Source: CAUPWF01 sp964369755 (lineage in GTDB: Bacteria > Bacillota > Clostridia > Lachnospirales > Lachnospiraceae). Taken from it: a DNA stretch of 19,943 nt. The stretch covers positions 1-19,943 of the forward strand of contig CAYJFY010000046.1 in NCBI GenBank assembly GCA_964369755.1, written 5' to 3'. Within the stretch, counting starts at the first letter, position 1. Each line of letters opens with the position of its first letter. The translations under genes and the position numbers were made by a program. Positions 1 to 7,607 of this stretch are shown here, one piece after another. The notes below the pieces were generated by a model. That model was not told where the DNA came from. It saw only the letters and a list, made by a program, of their open reading frames with translations, and searched no databases.

Positions 1-90
1 CTGTTAGTGCCTATTTTTTTATTCTACGTTTTTCATACCTCACTTTACACTATCTCATTTGTTAGTCATATTATAGCTATTCTATATTCA

Positions 91-123
91 AATAAAAATA
101 TGACATACTCTAGATTGAGTATG
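91..123 (-). terminator. Probable Rho-independent terminator after the response regulator gene
   Basis: On the minus strand, shortly after the response regulator stop at 139, arms CATACTC (104-110) and GAGTATG (117-123) form a 7-bp stem with a 6-base loop. An A/T-rich tail that reads TATTTTTATTTG follows. The stem is short and AT-rich, so it is a modest terminator. It would close the kinase-regulator operon. The remaining bases 1-90 are AT-rich and show no gene or other recognisable signal. Confidence 0.5.
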
Positions 124-138
124 CCAAATTCCATCACA

Positions 139-1284
139 TTAATTTTTTCTATACTCTGTCGGTGTCTTCCCCTTATATTTCTTGAACAATCGAAGAAAAT
201 AGTTTTTATCTGTAATACCAACATCATCCATAATCTCATATACCTTCATATTCGTCTCTAACAGATATCTTGCCGCCCGATCGATCCGTTTCTGATTCAC
301 ATATTCCACGCAAGAAACTCCTAGTTCCTTCTTAAATAAGTAGCCCAGATAAGAAGCATTTGCATAAACAATCTCTGCCATAGATGTCAATGTAATATTT
401 TCAGTATAGTGCTCATCAATATAATTTAGCGTCTCTTCAATCACCTTGCTGCATGTGATATTCTTGCTTTCTTCCTTTCTTTTTATAACCTCTTGATAGG
501 AGTAGCTGATTTCGTCTATATCATCAACAAGCACACCGTGATAGCATTTTGTCTGAAGCTTCACCTTCTTCGCAATGATTTCATCTATTAATTTTTGGTT
601 TTCTCTGATATCTTCCTCACTTGCAATGCTGTCATATATAATCACAATATCCTTATTAGGATGAACAAACGCATTTCCCATATTCATTCGGTTCAAGATC
701 TTGTTATACATGTATGTGATGGTATATAACACGGAATTGGAAACTTCACTCACCGGATTAACAATCGAAACACTATACTTTCCATATCTTAAATCACAAC
801 CAAGTTGTTCAAATTTTTCTTTCACTTCTAGCCGTGTAATCATTCCTTGCACCATACGATAAAGTGTATTTTCCCTTAAGACTGCCGTCTCGTCAACATA
901 GATATTGTCAACATTTAATTTATCAATCACCGCCAGCAGCACATCGTTGATTTCTGCACCACGAATCGGCTTTAGAATGTAGTCGTTCACTCCATGTCGA
1001 ATGGCAGACTGTAGATATTCAAAATCACTATATCCACTGATTACAATGATGTGTGTTTTGTTATCTCTTTCCTTAATCTTGCGAATTAATTCAATCCCAT
1101 TCATTTTCGGCATTTTGATGTCTGTTAATATAATATCTATCGTATTTTCTTGAAACACACGAAGTGCTTCTTCTCCATTACTCGCTTCTAGAATCTGATC
1201 AATTCCTAGATTGTCCCACTGAATTGTCTGTATTAACCCGCTTCGCACAACCTTCTCATCATCAACAATTAACGCAGTATACAT
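139..1284 (-). CDS. YesN-like response regulator with AraC-type DNA-binding domain
   Basis: A 381-residue cytoplasmic response regulator. Residues 1-120 form a receiver domain: acidic pair D8/D9, phospho-acceptor D55 in the stretch LTDIKMPKMNG, and the conserved lysine K105 in YILKP. The middle part (about 130-270) is poorly conserved, as is usual for YesN proteins. The last 100 residues are an AraC-type double helix-turn-helix ending in the typical KNYFLRLFKKYKGKTPTEYR signature. The ATG has a clear AAGGAGG site. It lies 29 bases after the histidine kinase gene and is very probably its partner in one operon. Such YesMN pairs usually control sugar-uptake or glycan-degradation genes. No such target lies in the window, so the regulon is unknown; control of the microcompartment operon cannot be excluded. 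Confidence 0.93.
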   Translation of the reverse strand: MYTALIVDDEKVVRSGLIQTIQWDNLGIDQILEASNGEEALRVFQENTIDIILTDIKMPKMNGIELIRKIKERDNKTHIIVISGYSDFEYLQSAIRHGVNDYILKPIRGAEINDVLLAVIDKLNVDNIYVDETAVLRENTLYRMVQGMITRLEVKEKFEQLGCDLRYGKYSVSIVNPVSEVSNSVLYTITYMYNKILNRMNMGNAFVHPNKDIVIIYDSIASEEDIRENQKLIDEIIAKKVKLQTKCYHGVLVDDIDEISYSYQEVIKRKEESKNITCSKVIEETLNYIDEHYTENITLTSMAEIVYANASYLGYLFKKELGVSCVEYVNQKRIDRAARYLLETNMKVYEIMDDVGITDKNYFLRLFKKYKGKTPTEYRKN

Positions 1285-1313
1285 GATAGTTCTCCTCCTT
1301 GTTCCAACCTTAT

Positions 1314-3062
1314 TTATTTCATAAGTGGCAACCGAATTTCAATAACAGACCCTCTGATAACATCCAATTTGATGTAGATTCCATATTGCTCTCCCATCAA
1401 GAGTTTGATTCTTTGATTTACATTTCGTAGTCCAATGTGATAAACATTATCCATCTTGTCCATCTTATCAATCTTCTTTTGAATCTCCTCTGCCTTCTGA
1501 TTATCCATCCCTAATCCGTTGTCACAAACCCAAATCGACAAATATTCCTCAGAATATTCTGCTTCAATATAGATTTCTAACTCTTTGGCATTCTCGCCCA
1601 TGCCATGCTGTATACAATTCTCCACAATTGGCTGAATCGTTAATTTCGGTATCTCACATGCTCTTGCTTTATGCTCCACGCTATACTCACAATACAATGT
1701 TCTACCGTATTTTAGCTCTTGTAGCTCAATATAATAATCTAGATAGTCTAGTTCATCACCAAGCGTAACGATATCCGGCTTTCTTAGATTCCATCGATAC
1801 ATATCCCCTAGGACACCTACCATGTTTGCACTATCTTCGCCTCCATTTGAAACGGCAACCGAGCGAATTGTTTCTAATGTATTGAACATAAAGTGTGGAT
1901 TAATCTGCAATTGCAGAGACTTGATTTTTGCTTGTTTTAACTTGATATCCGTTACATATTTATCTTCAATATGACTTTCTAGCCTCTGAGCCATACTATT
2001 CAGTCCCGATTCTATAACCGTAAACTCATCATCTAATCTAATGGGTATTCGCTTGTTTAACTCGCCCACCTCTAACTCTTGTGTGAATTGCACAATTCGA
2101 TCTATCCTCTTTCCCATTAGATAAATTGCACAGAGAACAAACAAGAACGATACCACAATACTAATCACAATAATCATTGCGATCTGACTTGCCATTCTTA
2201 AATAATATCCCTGATACATCTGTTCCCGGTCGAGCACGGATACATAACTCATCCCACTCCACGAAACCAAAGATTTCTTCCGAATGATATAACGGTCATC
2301 TTCCTCATACTCATTATAATTTTCCAAAAGCGGAATCTCCGTCCCCACTGGGGAACTCGAATAGATGATTTCCCCTGCTTCATTTTCAACCAATGTCAAT
2401 CCTATTTGATCCTCGTCATGAATTCCTTGATGTTCGAACAATGTCTCTGTAGGTACATTGAGAATCACTGCCGCTTCTGACTCCTCATAGCCCAATGTAT
2501 AAATATTGACTAATTTATGCCCGAAACTACACACATCTCTCGTTGGGGTAAACCCAACCCCCTCATGGCTGCCTTTAAAGATAATTGGCTCCTCGCCTCC
2601 CAAAATCTCCTCTACAAACAAGTTTGAAAACCAATCAAAAGATTCGCTAAAAGATTGCGATAAAATCTCACTTTTTGTGTAAACAGTCTCTGTCTTTTTA
2701 TCAAGGATAATCATATCTGAAATATATGGATTCCCTCGAATAATCTGCTCCATATACCTCATCACTTTATCCTCTTCTATCTCATCTACCCCATCACTTA
2801 ACAACAAGGAGACACTATCTAAGTCATCATCAAAATAATACCCCTGTGTAAACACATCACCTATACTTATTAACTTTTCATTTAACTTATCGCCATTTTG
2901 TGACATTATCTCATGCTCATAATTCTTCTGCGCTTCTACATATTGATCCGCAGTCATTCTTGTGATTGAAATGCCCGTTCCCAAGATCACGGCGATCAAA
3001 ACAATCGTAAACAGCAAAAAAACTCTGAGGATAAACTTATGGCGTTTGATTATTTTTCTCAA
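1314..3062 (-). CDS. YesM-like sensor histidine kinase
   Basis: A 582-residue membrane sensor kinase. A first membrane helix lies at about residues 10-32 and a second at about 291-316. They enclose an extracellular sensor region of some 255 residues, likely Cache-like judged by position and length. A HAMP linker follows (about 317-368), then the His_kinase domain with phospho-acceptor H390 in QLQINPHFMFNTLE. The C-terminal ATPase domain has N-box (PIVENCIQHG) and G-box (CDNGLGM) motifs. The start is a TTG preceded by a GGGGGA site; no better ATG lies nearby. It is encoded just upstream of the AraC-type response regulator. The ligand is not evident; family members usually sense sugars or oligosaccharide-binding proteins. 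Confidence 0.93.
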   Translation of the reverse strand: MRKIIKRHKFILRVFLLFTIVLIAVILGTGISITRMTADQYVEAQKNYEHEIMSQNGDKLNEKLISIGDVFTQGYYFDDDLDSVSLLLSDGVDEIEEDKVMRYMEQIIRGNPYISDMIILDKKTETVYTKSEILSQSFSESFDWFSNLFVEEILGGEEPIIFKGSHEGVGFTPTRDVCSFGHKLVNIYTLGYEESEAAVILNVPTETLFEHQGIHDEDQIGLTLVENEAGEIIYSSSPVGTEIPLLENYNEYEEDDRYIIRKKSLVSWSGMSYVSVLDREQMYQGYYLRMASQIAMIIVISIVVSFLFVLCAIYLMGKRIDRIVQFTQELEVGELNKRIPIRLDDEFTVIESGLNSMAQRLESHIEDKYVTDIKLKQAKIKSLQLQINPHFMFNTLETIRSVAVSNGGEDSANMVGVLGDMYRWNLRKPDIVTLGDELDYLDYYIELQELKYGRTLYCEYSVEHKARACEIPKLTIQPIVENCIQHGMGENAKELEIYIEAEYSEEYLSIWVCDNGLGMDNQKAEEIQKKIDKMDKMDNVYHIGLRNVNQRIKLLMGEQYGIYIKLDVIRGSVIEIRLPLMK

Positions 3063-3092
3063 ATTCTATTCCCCCACATTCATCATAATGAC

Positions 3093-3121
3093 ATTATATA
3101 GTAGGTTCTTGTGTGATTCTA
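3093..3121 (-). promoter_or_regulatory. Candidate sigma-A promoter of the kinase-regulator operon
   Basis: The minus strand carries a perfect TATAAT (3093-3098) about 30 bases before the TTG start of the kinase. The hexamer 17 bases upstream is TAGAAT (3116-3121), a poor -35 match, so the promoter may be weak or activator-dependent. The leader would be only about 25 bases. This is a pattern match only. Confidence 0.45.
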
Positions 3122-3157
3122 GTATTATTACAAGAAAAAACATAACAATAGTCATAC

Positions 3158-3233
3158 AAGGTTGAAACATAATGATAGGGCATAGGGGACTGCGTCCCCT
3201 ATGCCCTATCTCTTCTAAGTATTCTTCAACCTT
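3158..3233. repeat. Nested perfect inverted repeat, REP-like or terminator hairpin
   Basis: An inner 17-bp perfect stem (3174-3190 with 3194-3210, loop TGC) has a GGGGAC/GTCCCC core. It is enclosed by an outer 9-bp perfect stem, AAGGTTGAA (3158-3166) with TTCAACCTT (3225-3233). The element begins just after the stop of the AAA-ATPase gene and probably ends its transcript, although no T-tract follows directly. A related GGGGAC palindrome occurs at 19811-19845, suggesting a dispersed palindromic family. Confidence 0.75.
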
Positions 3234-3234
3234 T

Positions 3235-4908
3235 TTACAAGCACTTGATACAACAGGTTTTCCCAAAGAATGCAACCCCATATACCAATATGTCCGTATA
3301 TCCCATCGCCTGCATCCCCTCTACATATTTCTTCTCTTCGATCTGTCGCAATGCCTCCGCTGCCTTTTCTTCTAGTTGGGAAAAATCCTTCGTTATCTTA
3401 AACTCAAATATCACTGCCTTTCCATCTGGGATTGGGTAGCTAATTAATAAATCTGGTCGTCCTAGTCCACACTCTACATTGGACTGTACACGATAGTCTT
3501 TCATGCCCTTATATAAACCACCGATGAAACCATGATAATAACTTTCATTATAATCATAGTAGCTAATCGTCTCCATCATCGCTCGTTTCAACTCAGCTTC
3601 GATTGCTTGTGTATCTCCCGACAATGTTGCCTCATAGAGTTTCGTCATATCCCTCTGCTCTATCTGCTCCTTTACCCACTCCATCATCTGCATTTCATAC
3701 ACATACTTCACTTCTTCATTCGGTATTTCCAATGTTAGGAACGTCGTTCGATTCTCAAACCTTGTGCCCACTTTCTTCAAATAACCAGTAAAATATAAGA
3801 AGTTCCACAAGTTATCATTACTTTTATAAATATCTACATACGTGATATCCTCATGGATAGGTTTCTCAATACTTCCACCTTGCACAAGTTTTTCTAACTC
3901 TTCTTTCGTTTCCCAGTCTGCTCTTTCAATCAAATCTCTTATAATACTATTGGAACTTGTATTAGACCAATATGGTTGTGGAAGATATTCATCATCTTCC
4001 ATTGCTGTCGCCACATACTTAACCACGCTCCATGGATTGTACACCTGCTCATTCCCAAATACGTATCCATTGTACCATTCTCTTATGGTTTCTATATGCA
4101 CTTCCTTGCCAAAATATTGTAACATCGCATCTACTTCTACTGGTGTAAAACCAAAGTATTCTCCATATCCTGGGGTCTGTATGGAGATAATATTCAAGTT
4201 ATTGAGACCCGTAAAAATACTCTCTTTCGTAATTCTAAGGCATCCTGTTATTACCGCAAATGCCAAGGAGTCGTTTGTCTTTAATGCCACTGATAACAGC
4301 CCTCTAATAAACCCAATCATCTCCTGATAAAAGCCTTTATAATACGCATTCTCAAGAGGGACATCGTATTCATCGATTAAGATGATCGCCTTTTCTCCAT
4401 AGACTTTTTCTAGGCAACGACAGAGAAATGCCACCGAATCTCTGTAGTCATCTAATCTCCCTTCCTCATCTTGAATACAGCTAAATTTTTCTCGCTCTTT
4501 CGAACTTAAGTTTTCTGCTTCCAATATCTTTTCATGCCTACGATATTCATTCGCAATATTACGCTTCAATGAATCGTAAGAACTTTCAAACGTATCTTGC
4601 TTTCCCTCCTTAAAGTTCAACATAATCACAGGATACTTTCCCCTATGCTGCGTATACTCTTCTCCTGCAGTGGCGATATCGAGTCCTTCAAAAAGTTCTG
4701 CGTTGTCTATCTCACTTTTCTCAAAGTAATACTTAAGCATGCTTAGATTCAGGCTTTTCCCGAACCTTCTCGGTCTAGTAAACAAGCTGACTTTTGATCC
4801 ACTATCTAGTAATTTTTTTATAAAATCTGTCTTATCTACATAATAACAATCTTTCAAAATCATCTCTTCAAAATTATCGATTCCGATACCAATTCTTTTA
4901 CGCTTCAT
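3235..4908 (-). CDS. AAA-ATPase-like / PD-(D/E)XK nuclease family protein
   Basis: A 557-residue protein of the common AAA-ATPase-like plus PD-(D/E)XK family (DUF1703 type), found in many copies in Clostridia and Bacteroides. The N-terminus IGIDNFEEM...YYVDKTDFI is family-typical. A P-loop-like motif TRPRRFGKS is at about residues 44-52, and a Walker B-like IILIDEYDVPL at about 175-185. Near the C-terminus GRPDLLI...AVIFEFKITK supplies the D-ExK nuclease core. I chose the ATG at 4908 because the family normally starts with M-K/R-basic-IGI; an in-frame GTG at 4938 would add 10 residues. The biological role of the family is not settled (possible defence or mobile-element link). Nothing ties it to the microcompartment. 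Confidence 0.88.
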   Translation of the reverse strand: MKRKRIGIGIDNFEEMILKDCYYVDKTDFIKKLLDSGSKVSLFTRPRRFGKSLNLSMLKYYFEKSEIDNAELFEGLDIATAGEEYTQHRGKYPVIMLNFKEGKQDTFESSYDSLKRNIANEYRRHEKILEAENLSSKEREKFSCIQDEEGRLDDYRDSVAFLCRCLEKVYGEKAIILIDEYDVPLENAYYKGFYQEMIGFIRGLLSVALKTNDSLAFAVITGCLRITKESIFTGLNNLNIISIQTPGYGEYFGFTPVEVDAMLQYFGKEVHIETIREWYNGYVFGNEQVYNPWSVVKYVATAMEDDEYLPQPYWSNTSSNSIIRDLIERADWETKEELEKLVQGGSIEKPIHEDITYVDIYKSNDNLWNFLYFTGYLKKVGTRFENRTTFLTLEIPNEEVKYVYEMQMMEWVKEQIEQRDMTKLYEATLSGDTQAIEAELKRAMMETISYYDYNESYYHGFIGGLYKGMKDYRVQSNVECGLGRPDLLISYPIPDGKAVIFEFKITKDFSQLEEKAAEALRQIEEKKYVEGMQAMGYTDILVYGVAFFGKTCCIKCL

Positions 4909-4945
4909 ATAAATAGTCACCCCTTTCACACTAAGCACCTCTCGG

Positions 4946-4967
4946 TTTATACCATTCAGTGTACACT
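4946..4967 (-). promoter_or_regulatory. Possible extended -10 promoter with adjacent palindrome
   Basis: In the short gap before the AAA-ATPase gene, the minus strand reads TGGTATAAA (-10 hexamer at 4946-4951 with TGG upstream). It lies beside a perfect 10-bp palindrome AGTGTACACT (4958-4967). No good -35 box is present. The palindrome could be an operator or coincidence. Confidence 0.25.
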
Positions 4968-4982
4968 TTTCTTGTGCCTATT

Positions 4983-5465
4983 TCAAGATTTTAGTATTTC
5001 TTTTAAGCAACAATTATACATATATATATTATTTAGATAATGCTTATACTCAGGATTCCTAAGATTTATATTATCAACACCCCTTAAATAAGAAATATAT
5101 AATTCAAACATACTGCAATTTGAAACAAAAGTATCTATACAATCTACATATGCGAAATAGATTTGCGCGTCATCAAAAAATCTTAGAGTTTGGTATTTAT
5201 AAAAATTTGAAGAATGTATATTTTTTTGTAACTTCCAAATATTGTCACTGCTAATATCATCAATTGAGATTATGTCAAACAAATTTTTTGCATGCGTTTT
5301 TTCCACTATTTCGAAGGAATAATATGGATATAATTTTTTCAACAATTCAACCTTATTGCATTTAGGCGATATGATTTTATTAAAATAAAAATCATGTAAG
5401 TCCTTTATATAATTTTGACCTTCCGTATCAACTATTTGAGGAATACTATAAATTATATGATCCAT
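4983..5465 (-). CDS. Hypothetical protein, AT-rich orphan
   Basis: A 160-residue protein that I do not recognise. It is rich in Asn, Ile, Tyr, Asp and Lys, has several cysteines, and shows no membrane segment or signal peptide. Regions around residues 60-115 may be helical. The DNA is clearly more AT-rich than the flanking genes, which points to recent transfer or an orphan gene. The ribosome site is weak (AGGA about 13 bases before the ATG). It is separated from the AAA-ATPase gene by about 75 bases and from the ParA partner gene by about 170. The long open frame argues for a real gene, but the composition makes this less certain. Confidence 0.55.
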   Translation of the reverse strand: MDHIIYSIPQIVDTEGQNYIKDLHDFYFNKIISPKCNKVELLKKLYPYYSFEIVEKTHAKNLFDIISIDDISSDNIWKLQKNIHSSNFYKYQTLRFFDDAQIYFAYVDCIDTFVSNCSMFELYISYLRGVDNINLRNPEYKHYLNNIYMYNCCLKEILKS

Positions 5466-5633
5466 TTATCTCATTCATCCTTATCCAATAATCTCTGTCA
5501 TAAAAATATGCCTTAAGACCATTTGTCCGTATTCGTACCCTATCTACATTAGTCGGTATAACACAACCCCCAATGGTGCGAACACCTCCTTCGAAATTTG
5601 AAATGATCAATATCAAACAAAGTAAAAAACGCC
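5466..5633. other. Intergenic region without a convincing gene
   Basis: This 168-base gap follows the ParA-partner gene. A T6 run lies just after the stop, but I see no strong stem before it, so the end of the transcript is unclear. At 5575-5586 a small GGTG-TTCG-CACC hairpin on the minus strand overlaps an AGGAGG-like sequence with no usable reading frame after it; this may be a gene remnant. Confidence 0.4.
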
Positions 5634-5927
5634 TTACAACAAATGCACCGGCAACTCACTTCCCAGCTTGCAGAACTGCTCTGCCTTGCTCGTTGCACTC
5701 TTTTTTACTGTCTTTCTTGGTGTGCTTGCCTTCGTGGTCTTCTTCGTTACTATTCTTGTAGTTGTCTTTTTCACCACAGGCTTTTTCACTGGCTTAGCCT
5801 CCGCCTTCTCTTCCACCTTGGTTTCACTTACCACGGGCTCACTTGCTATCGTTTCCACTTGATCTTTTTCCGCTTGATTCTTTGCCGCTTGATTTACTCG
5901 CTCGATGCTACCTCTTCCTACTGCCAT
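5634..5927 (-). CDS. Small Lys/Thr/Val-rich disordered protein, candidate ParA partner (McdB-like)
   Basis: A 97-residue basic, low-complexity protein with no recognised domain. The N-terminus has the compact basic motif GRGSIERV (residues 4-11). It is followed by an Ala/Glu/Lys/Val stretch (about 12-45) and a histone-H1-like tail of KK, TT and VV blocks (about 46-80). The C-terminus ends in a more hydrophobic peptide, SELPVHLL. The ATG overlaps the end of parA by 20 bases and is preceded by an AAGGAG site, so it is a real, translationally coupled gene. ParA-type ATPases are commonly paired with small, partly disordered adaptors whose basic N-terminus stimulates ATPase activity and which link to the cargo (ParB, McdB). 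Position and composition fit such an adaptor. That the cargo is the microcompartment is inference; a nucleoid-binding role is possible. Confidence 0.75.
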   Translation of the reverse strand: MAVGRGSIERVNQAAKNQAEKDQVETIASEPVVSETKVEEKAEAKPVKKPVVKKTTTRIVTKKTTKASTPRKTVKKSATSKAEQFCKLGSELPVHLL

Positions 5928-6705
5928 ACTCGTCCATCTCCTTTGCTAATTCCATATATTCTTTTGCGCTTCTACTGCTTTTTTTATAATGTACCACTGG
6001 CATACTCTGGTCTTGTGCCCATTCGATTGCACTGTCGATTCGTATGCAGGATTTGAATACATTCACATCTTGTAACTCATCTAGAAACTCCACTGTTTGC
6101 TTATAGTAATTCTTTCTCGTATCCACCTTGGTAATCGCAATTCCCATCAGTTTCAGATTTGAGTTGAATTCTTGTGCGTTGTGAAAAAAATCTAGCATAT
6201 TCGCTAACCCGAATAATCCCCATGGAGAGGCTTCGATTGGAACAACTAGATAATCGGATGCAACCAGTACTGCCATGACCCAATTCCCTAATGTGGGCGG
6301 GGAGTCAATTAGAATATAGTCGTAGTTCCCACTCTTCTTAATCTTTTCCAAGCATTTCGCCAGCACAAACTCTTTGGAGTTCAGCTGGCTGAATTTTGCC
6401 TCCATTGTGCTCATCTTGGTGGATGCTGGAATCAGGTCCACGCCTTCATATTGTGTGTGTTGGATGATTTTTTCTAACTCGCCATCCTCTTGGATTCCGC
6501 AGTAGAGGTTATTCTGACCTTGGTCAAATTCCATCACCTGATTTTCATCAAAAAAAGACAAAGATAAATTCATCTGCATATCTCCGTCTATCATTAACAC
6601 TTTTTTCCCTAAGGAACTTAATGCATATCCAACATTGGAGCAAGTAGTAGACTTACCACTTCCTCCCTTGTTATTTGCAAAACAAATTGTCCGTGTCTGT
6701 TTCAA
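5908..6705 (-). CDS. parA: ParA/McdA-type ATPase linked to the microcompartment operon
   Basis: A 265-residue ParA/MinD-family ATPase. It has the deviant Walker A KGGSGKST (about residues 13-20) with the signature lysine K13 and P-loop lysine K18. Walker A' is MIDGDMQMNLS (D42) and Walker B is YILIDSPP (D134). The basic C-terminal region fits nonspecific DNA binding. There is no N-terminal helix-turn-helix of the plasmid ParA type. A GTG at 6714 lacks a spaced ribosome site, whereas the in-frame TTG at 6705 has AGAGGTG six bases upstream, so I chose the TTG. It follows the deoR gene by about 25-35 bases and overlaps the small partner gene. No ParB, replication gene or conjugation gene is present, so plasmid partition is a poor explanation. 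Positioning of the adjacent microcompartment is the favoured inference. Confidence 0.9.
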   Translation of the reverse strand: MKQTRTICFANNKGGSGKSTTCSNVGYALSSLGKKVLMIDGDMQMNLSLSFFDENQVMEFDQGQNNLYCGIQEDGELEKIIQHTQYEGVDLIPASTKMSTMEAKFSQLNSKEFVLAKCLEKIKKSGNYDYILIDSPPTLGNWVMAVLVASDYLVVPIEASPWGLFGLANMLDFFHNAQEFNSNLKLMGIAITKVDTRKNYYKQTVEFLDELQDVNVFKSCIRIDSAIEWAQDQSMPVVHYKKSSRSAKEYMELAKEMDEYGSRKR

Positions 6706-6739
6706 TTTTTTCACCTCTCTATAACCGATATCGTTTTCT

Positions 6740-7501
6740 CTACGGATATAAACACTTTACCTTTTCGCTAGCCAAGATTGCTAGTACCTCGTCGCTTGGT
6801 TTCTCATCTGTCACAATCATATCTACATCTTGGAGATTTGCGAATTTTGAGAATGCGAATTTTCCGATTTTGGATGAATCAATCGCAAATATAATCTGCT
6901 TACCGCAGTCCATCATCGCTTGTTTCGCCTTCGCAAATTCTTCCACACTATCTGAAAATCCTTTTTCTGGATCAAATGCTTTGGCAGAAAGGATTACTTT
7001 TTCCACATTATACTCTTTGATGTTTTCTACCGTTCGTGGCCCAAATAGCGCTAGGTAACCTTCCTTTAATTGACCACCGACGGAGAATATATTCCATCCC
7101 GACACATCGGATAGTTCAAATAAAATCTCCAATGAATTGGTAACAATTGTTAGTCTCTCTTTTTGTTTTAACGCTTTGGAGATAAATACTGCTGTGGAAC
7201 TCGCATCTAACATAATGTGTTCCCCATCCTCTACTAACTGGGCTACTAACTTTGCTATGACTTGTTTTGCCTCCACATTACTTCTCTTACGTATATTAAA
7301 TGGAAGGTCTGTATTATAATTTTCGTTGACTACGGCTCCGCCATAGCTCTTTGTACACAATCCATCGTTATGTAATTTTTCTAAATCTCTCCGAATGGTC
7401 TCTTCGGACACAGAGAATAGCAGGCTTAATTCGCTGACTACTACTTTTTTCTCTTCTAGTAATTTCTCTAATATGGTATTTCGACGTTCTAGTGCAAGCA
7501 T
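6740..7501 (-). CDS. DeoR-family transcriptional regulator
   Basis: A 253-residue DeoR/GlpR-type regulator. The N-terminal winged helix-turn-helix (about residues 5-57) has the typical VSELSLLFSVSEETIRRDL core followed by GGAV. The C-terminal sugar-phosphate sensor domain (about 75-235) has the family motifs MLDASST, TNSLEI and DSSKIG. DeoR proteins usually respond to phosphorylated sugars. The phosphorylated fucose or rhamnose intermediates fed to the adjacent aldolase are therefore plausible effectors (inference). The ATG is preceded by an AGGGGG site. The gene lies 106 bases after pduT with no terminator evident, and directly before parA. A palindrome in its leader may mediate autoregulation. 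Confidence 0.93.
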   Translation of the reverse strand: MLALERRNTILEKLLEEKKVVVSELSLLFSVSEETIRRDLEKLHNDGLCTKSYGGAVVNENYNTDLPFNIRKRSNVEAKQVIAKLVAQLVEDGEHIMLDASSTAVFISKALKQKERLTIVTNSLEILFELSDVSGWNIFSVGGQLKEGYLALFGPRTVENIKEYNVEKVILSAKAFDPEKGFSDSVEEFAKAKQAMMDCGKQIIFAIDSSKIGKFAFSKFANLQDVDMIVTDEKPSDEVLAILASEKVKCLYP

Positions 7502-7539
7502 ATCAGTGTGCCCCCTTTCACTCCCTTTATGTTATTTTA

Positions 7540-7555
7540 ATCATGAAATCATGAT
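7540..7555. promoter_or_regulatory. Candidate DeoR operator
   Basis: A perfect inverted repeat, ATCATGA-AA-TCATGAT on the plus strand, lies about 40 bases before the deoR start in the pduT-deoR gap. It precedes a TAAAAT that could serve as a weak -10. Location and symmetry suit an autoregulatory site. I did not find the same motif at the two strong operon promoters, so this is tentative. Confidence 0.4.
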
Positions 7556-7607
7556 ACAAACGAATTGCTACTCACTTTGTGCTCTCACAATCCTTTTGCC
7601 CCTTGTA

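Noticed and set aside
7..261. 84-residue plus-strand open frame at the left edge
   Set aside because: It overlaps the end of the response regulator, has a low-complexity translation and no ribosome site; it is an antisense shadow plus AT-rich spacer.
5908..6705. ParA as part of a plasmid or ICE partition module
   Set aside because: No ParB, replication initiator, integrase, conjugation gene or repeated parS-like sites are in the window; the linkage is to microcompartment genes. Not fully excluded.
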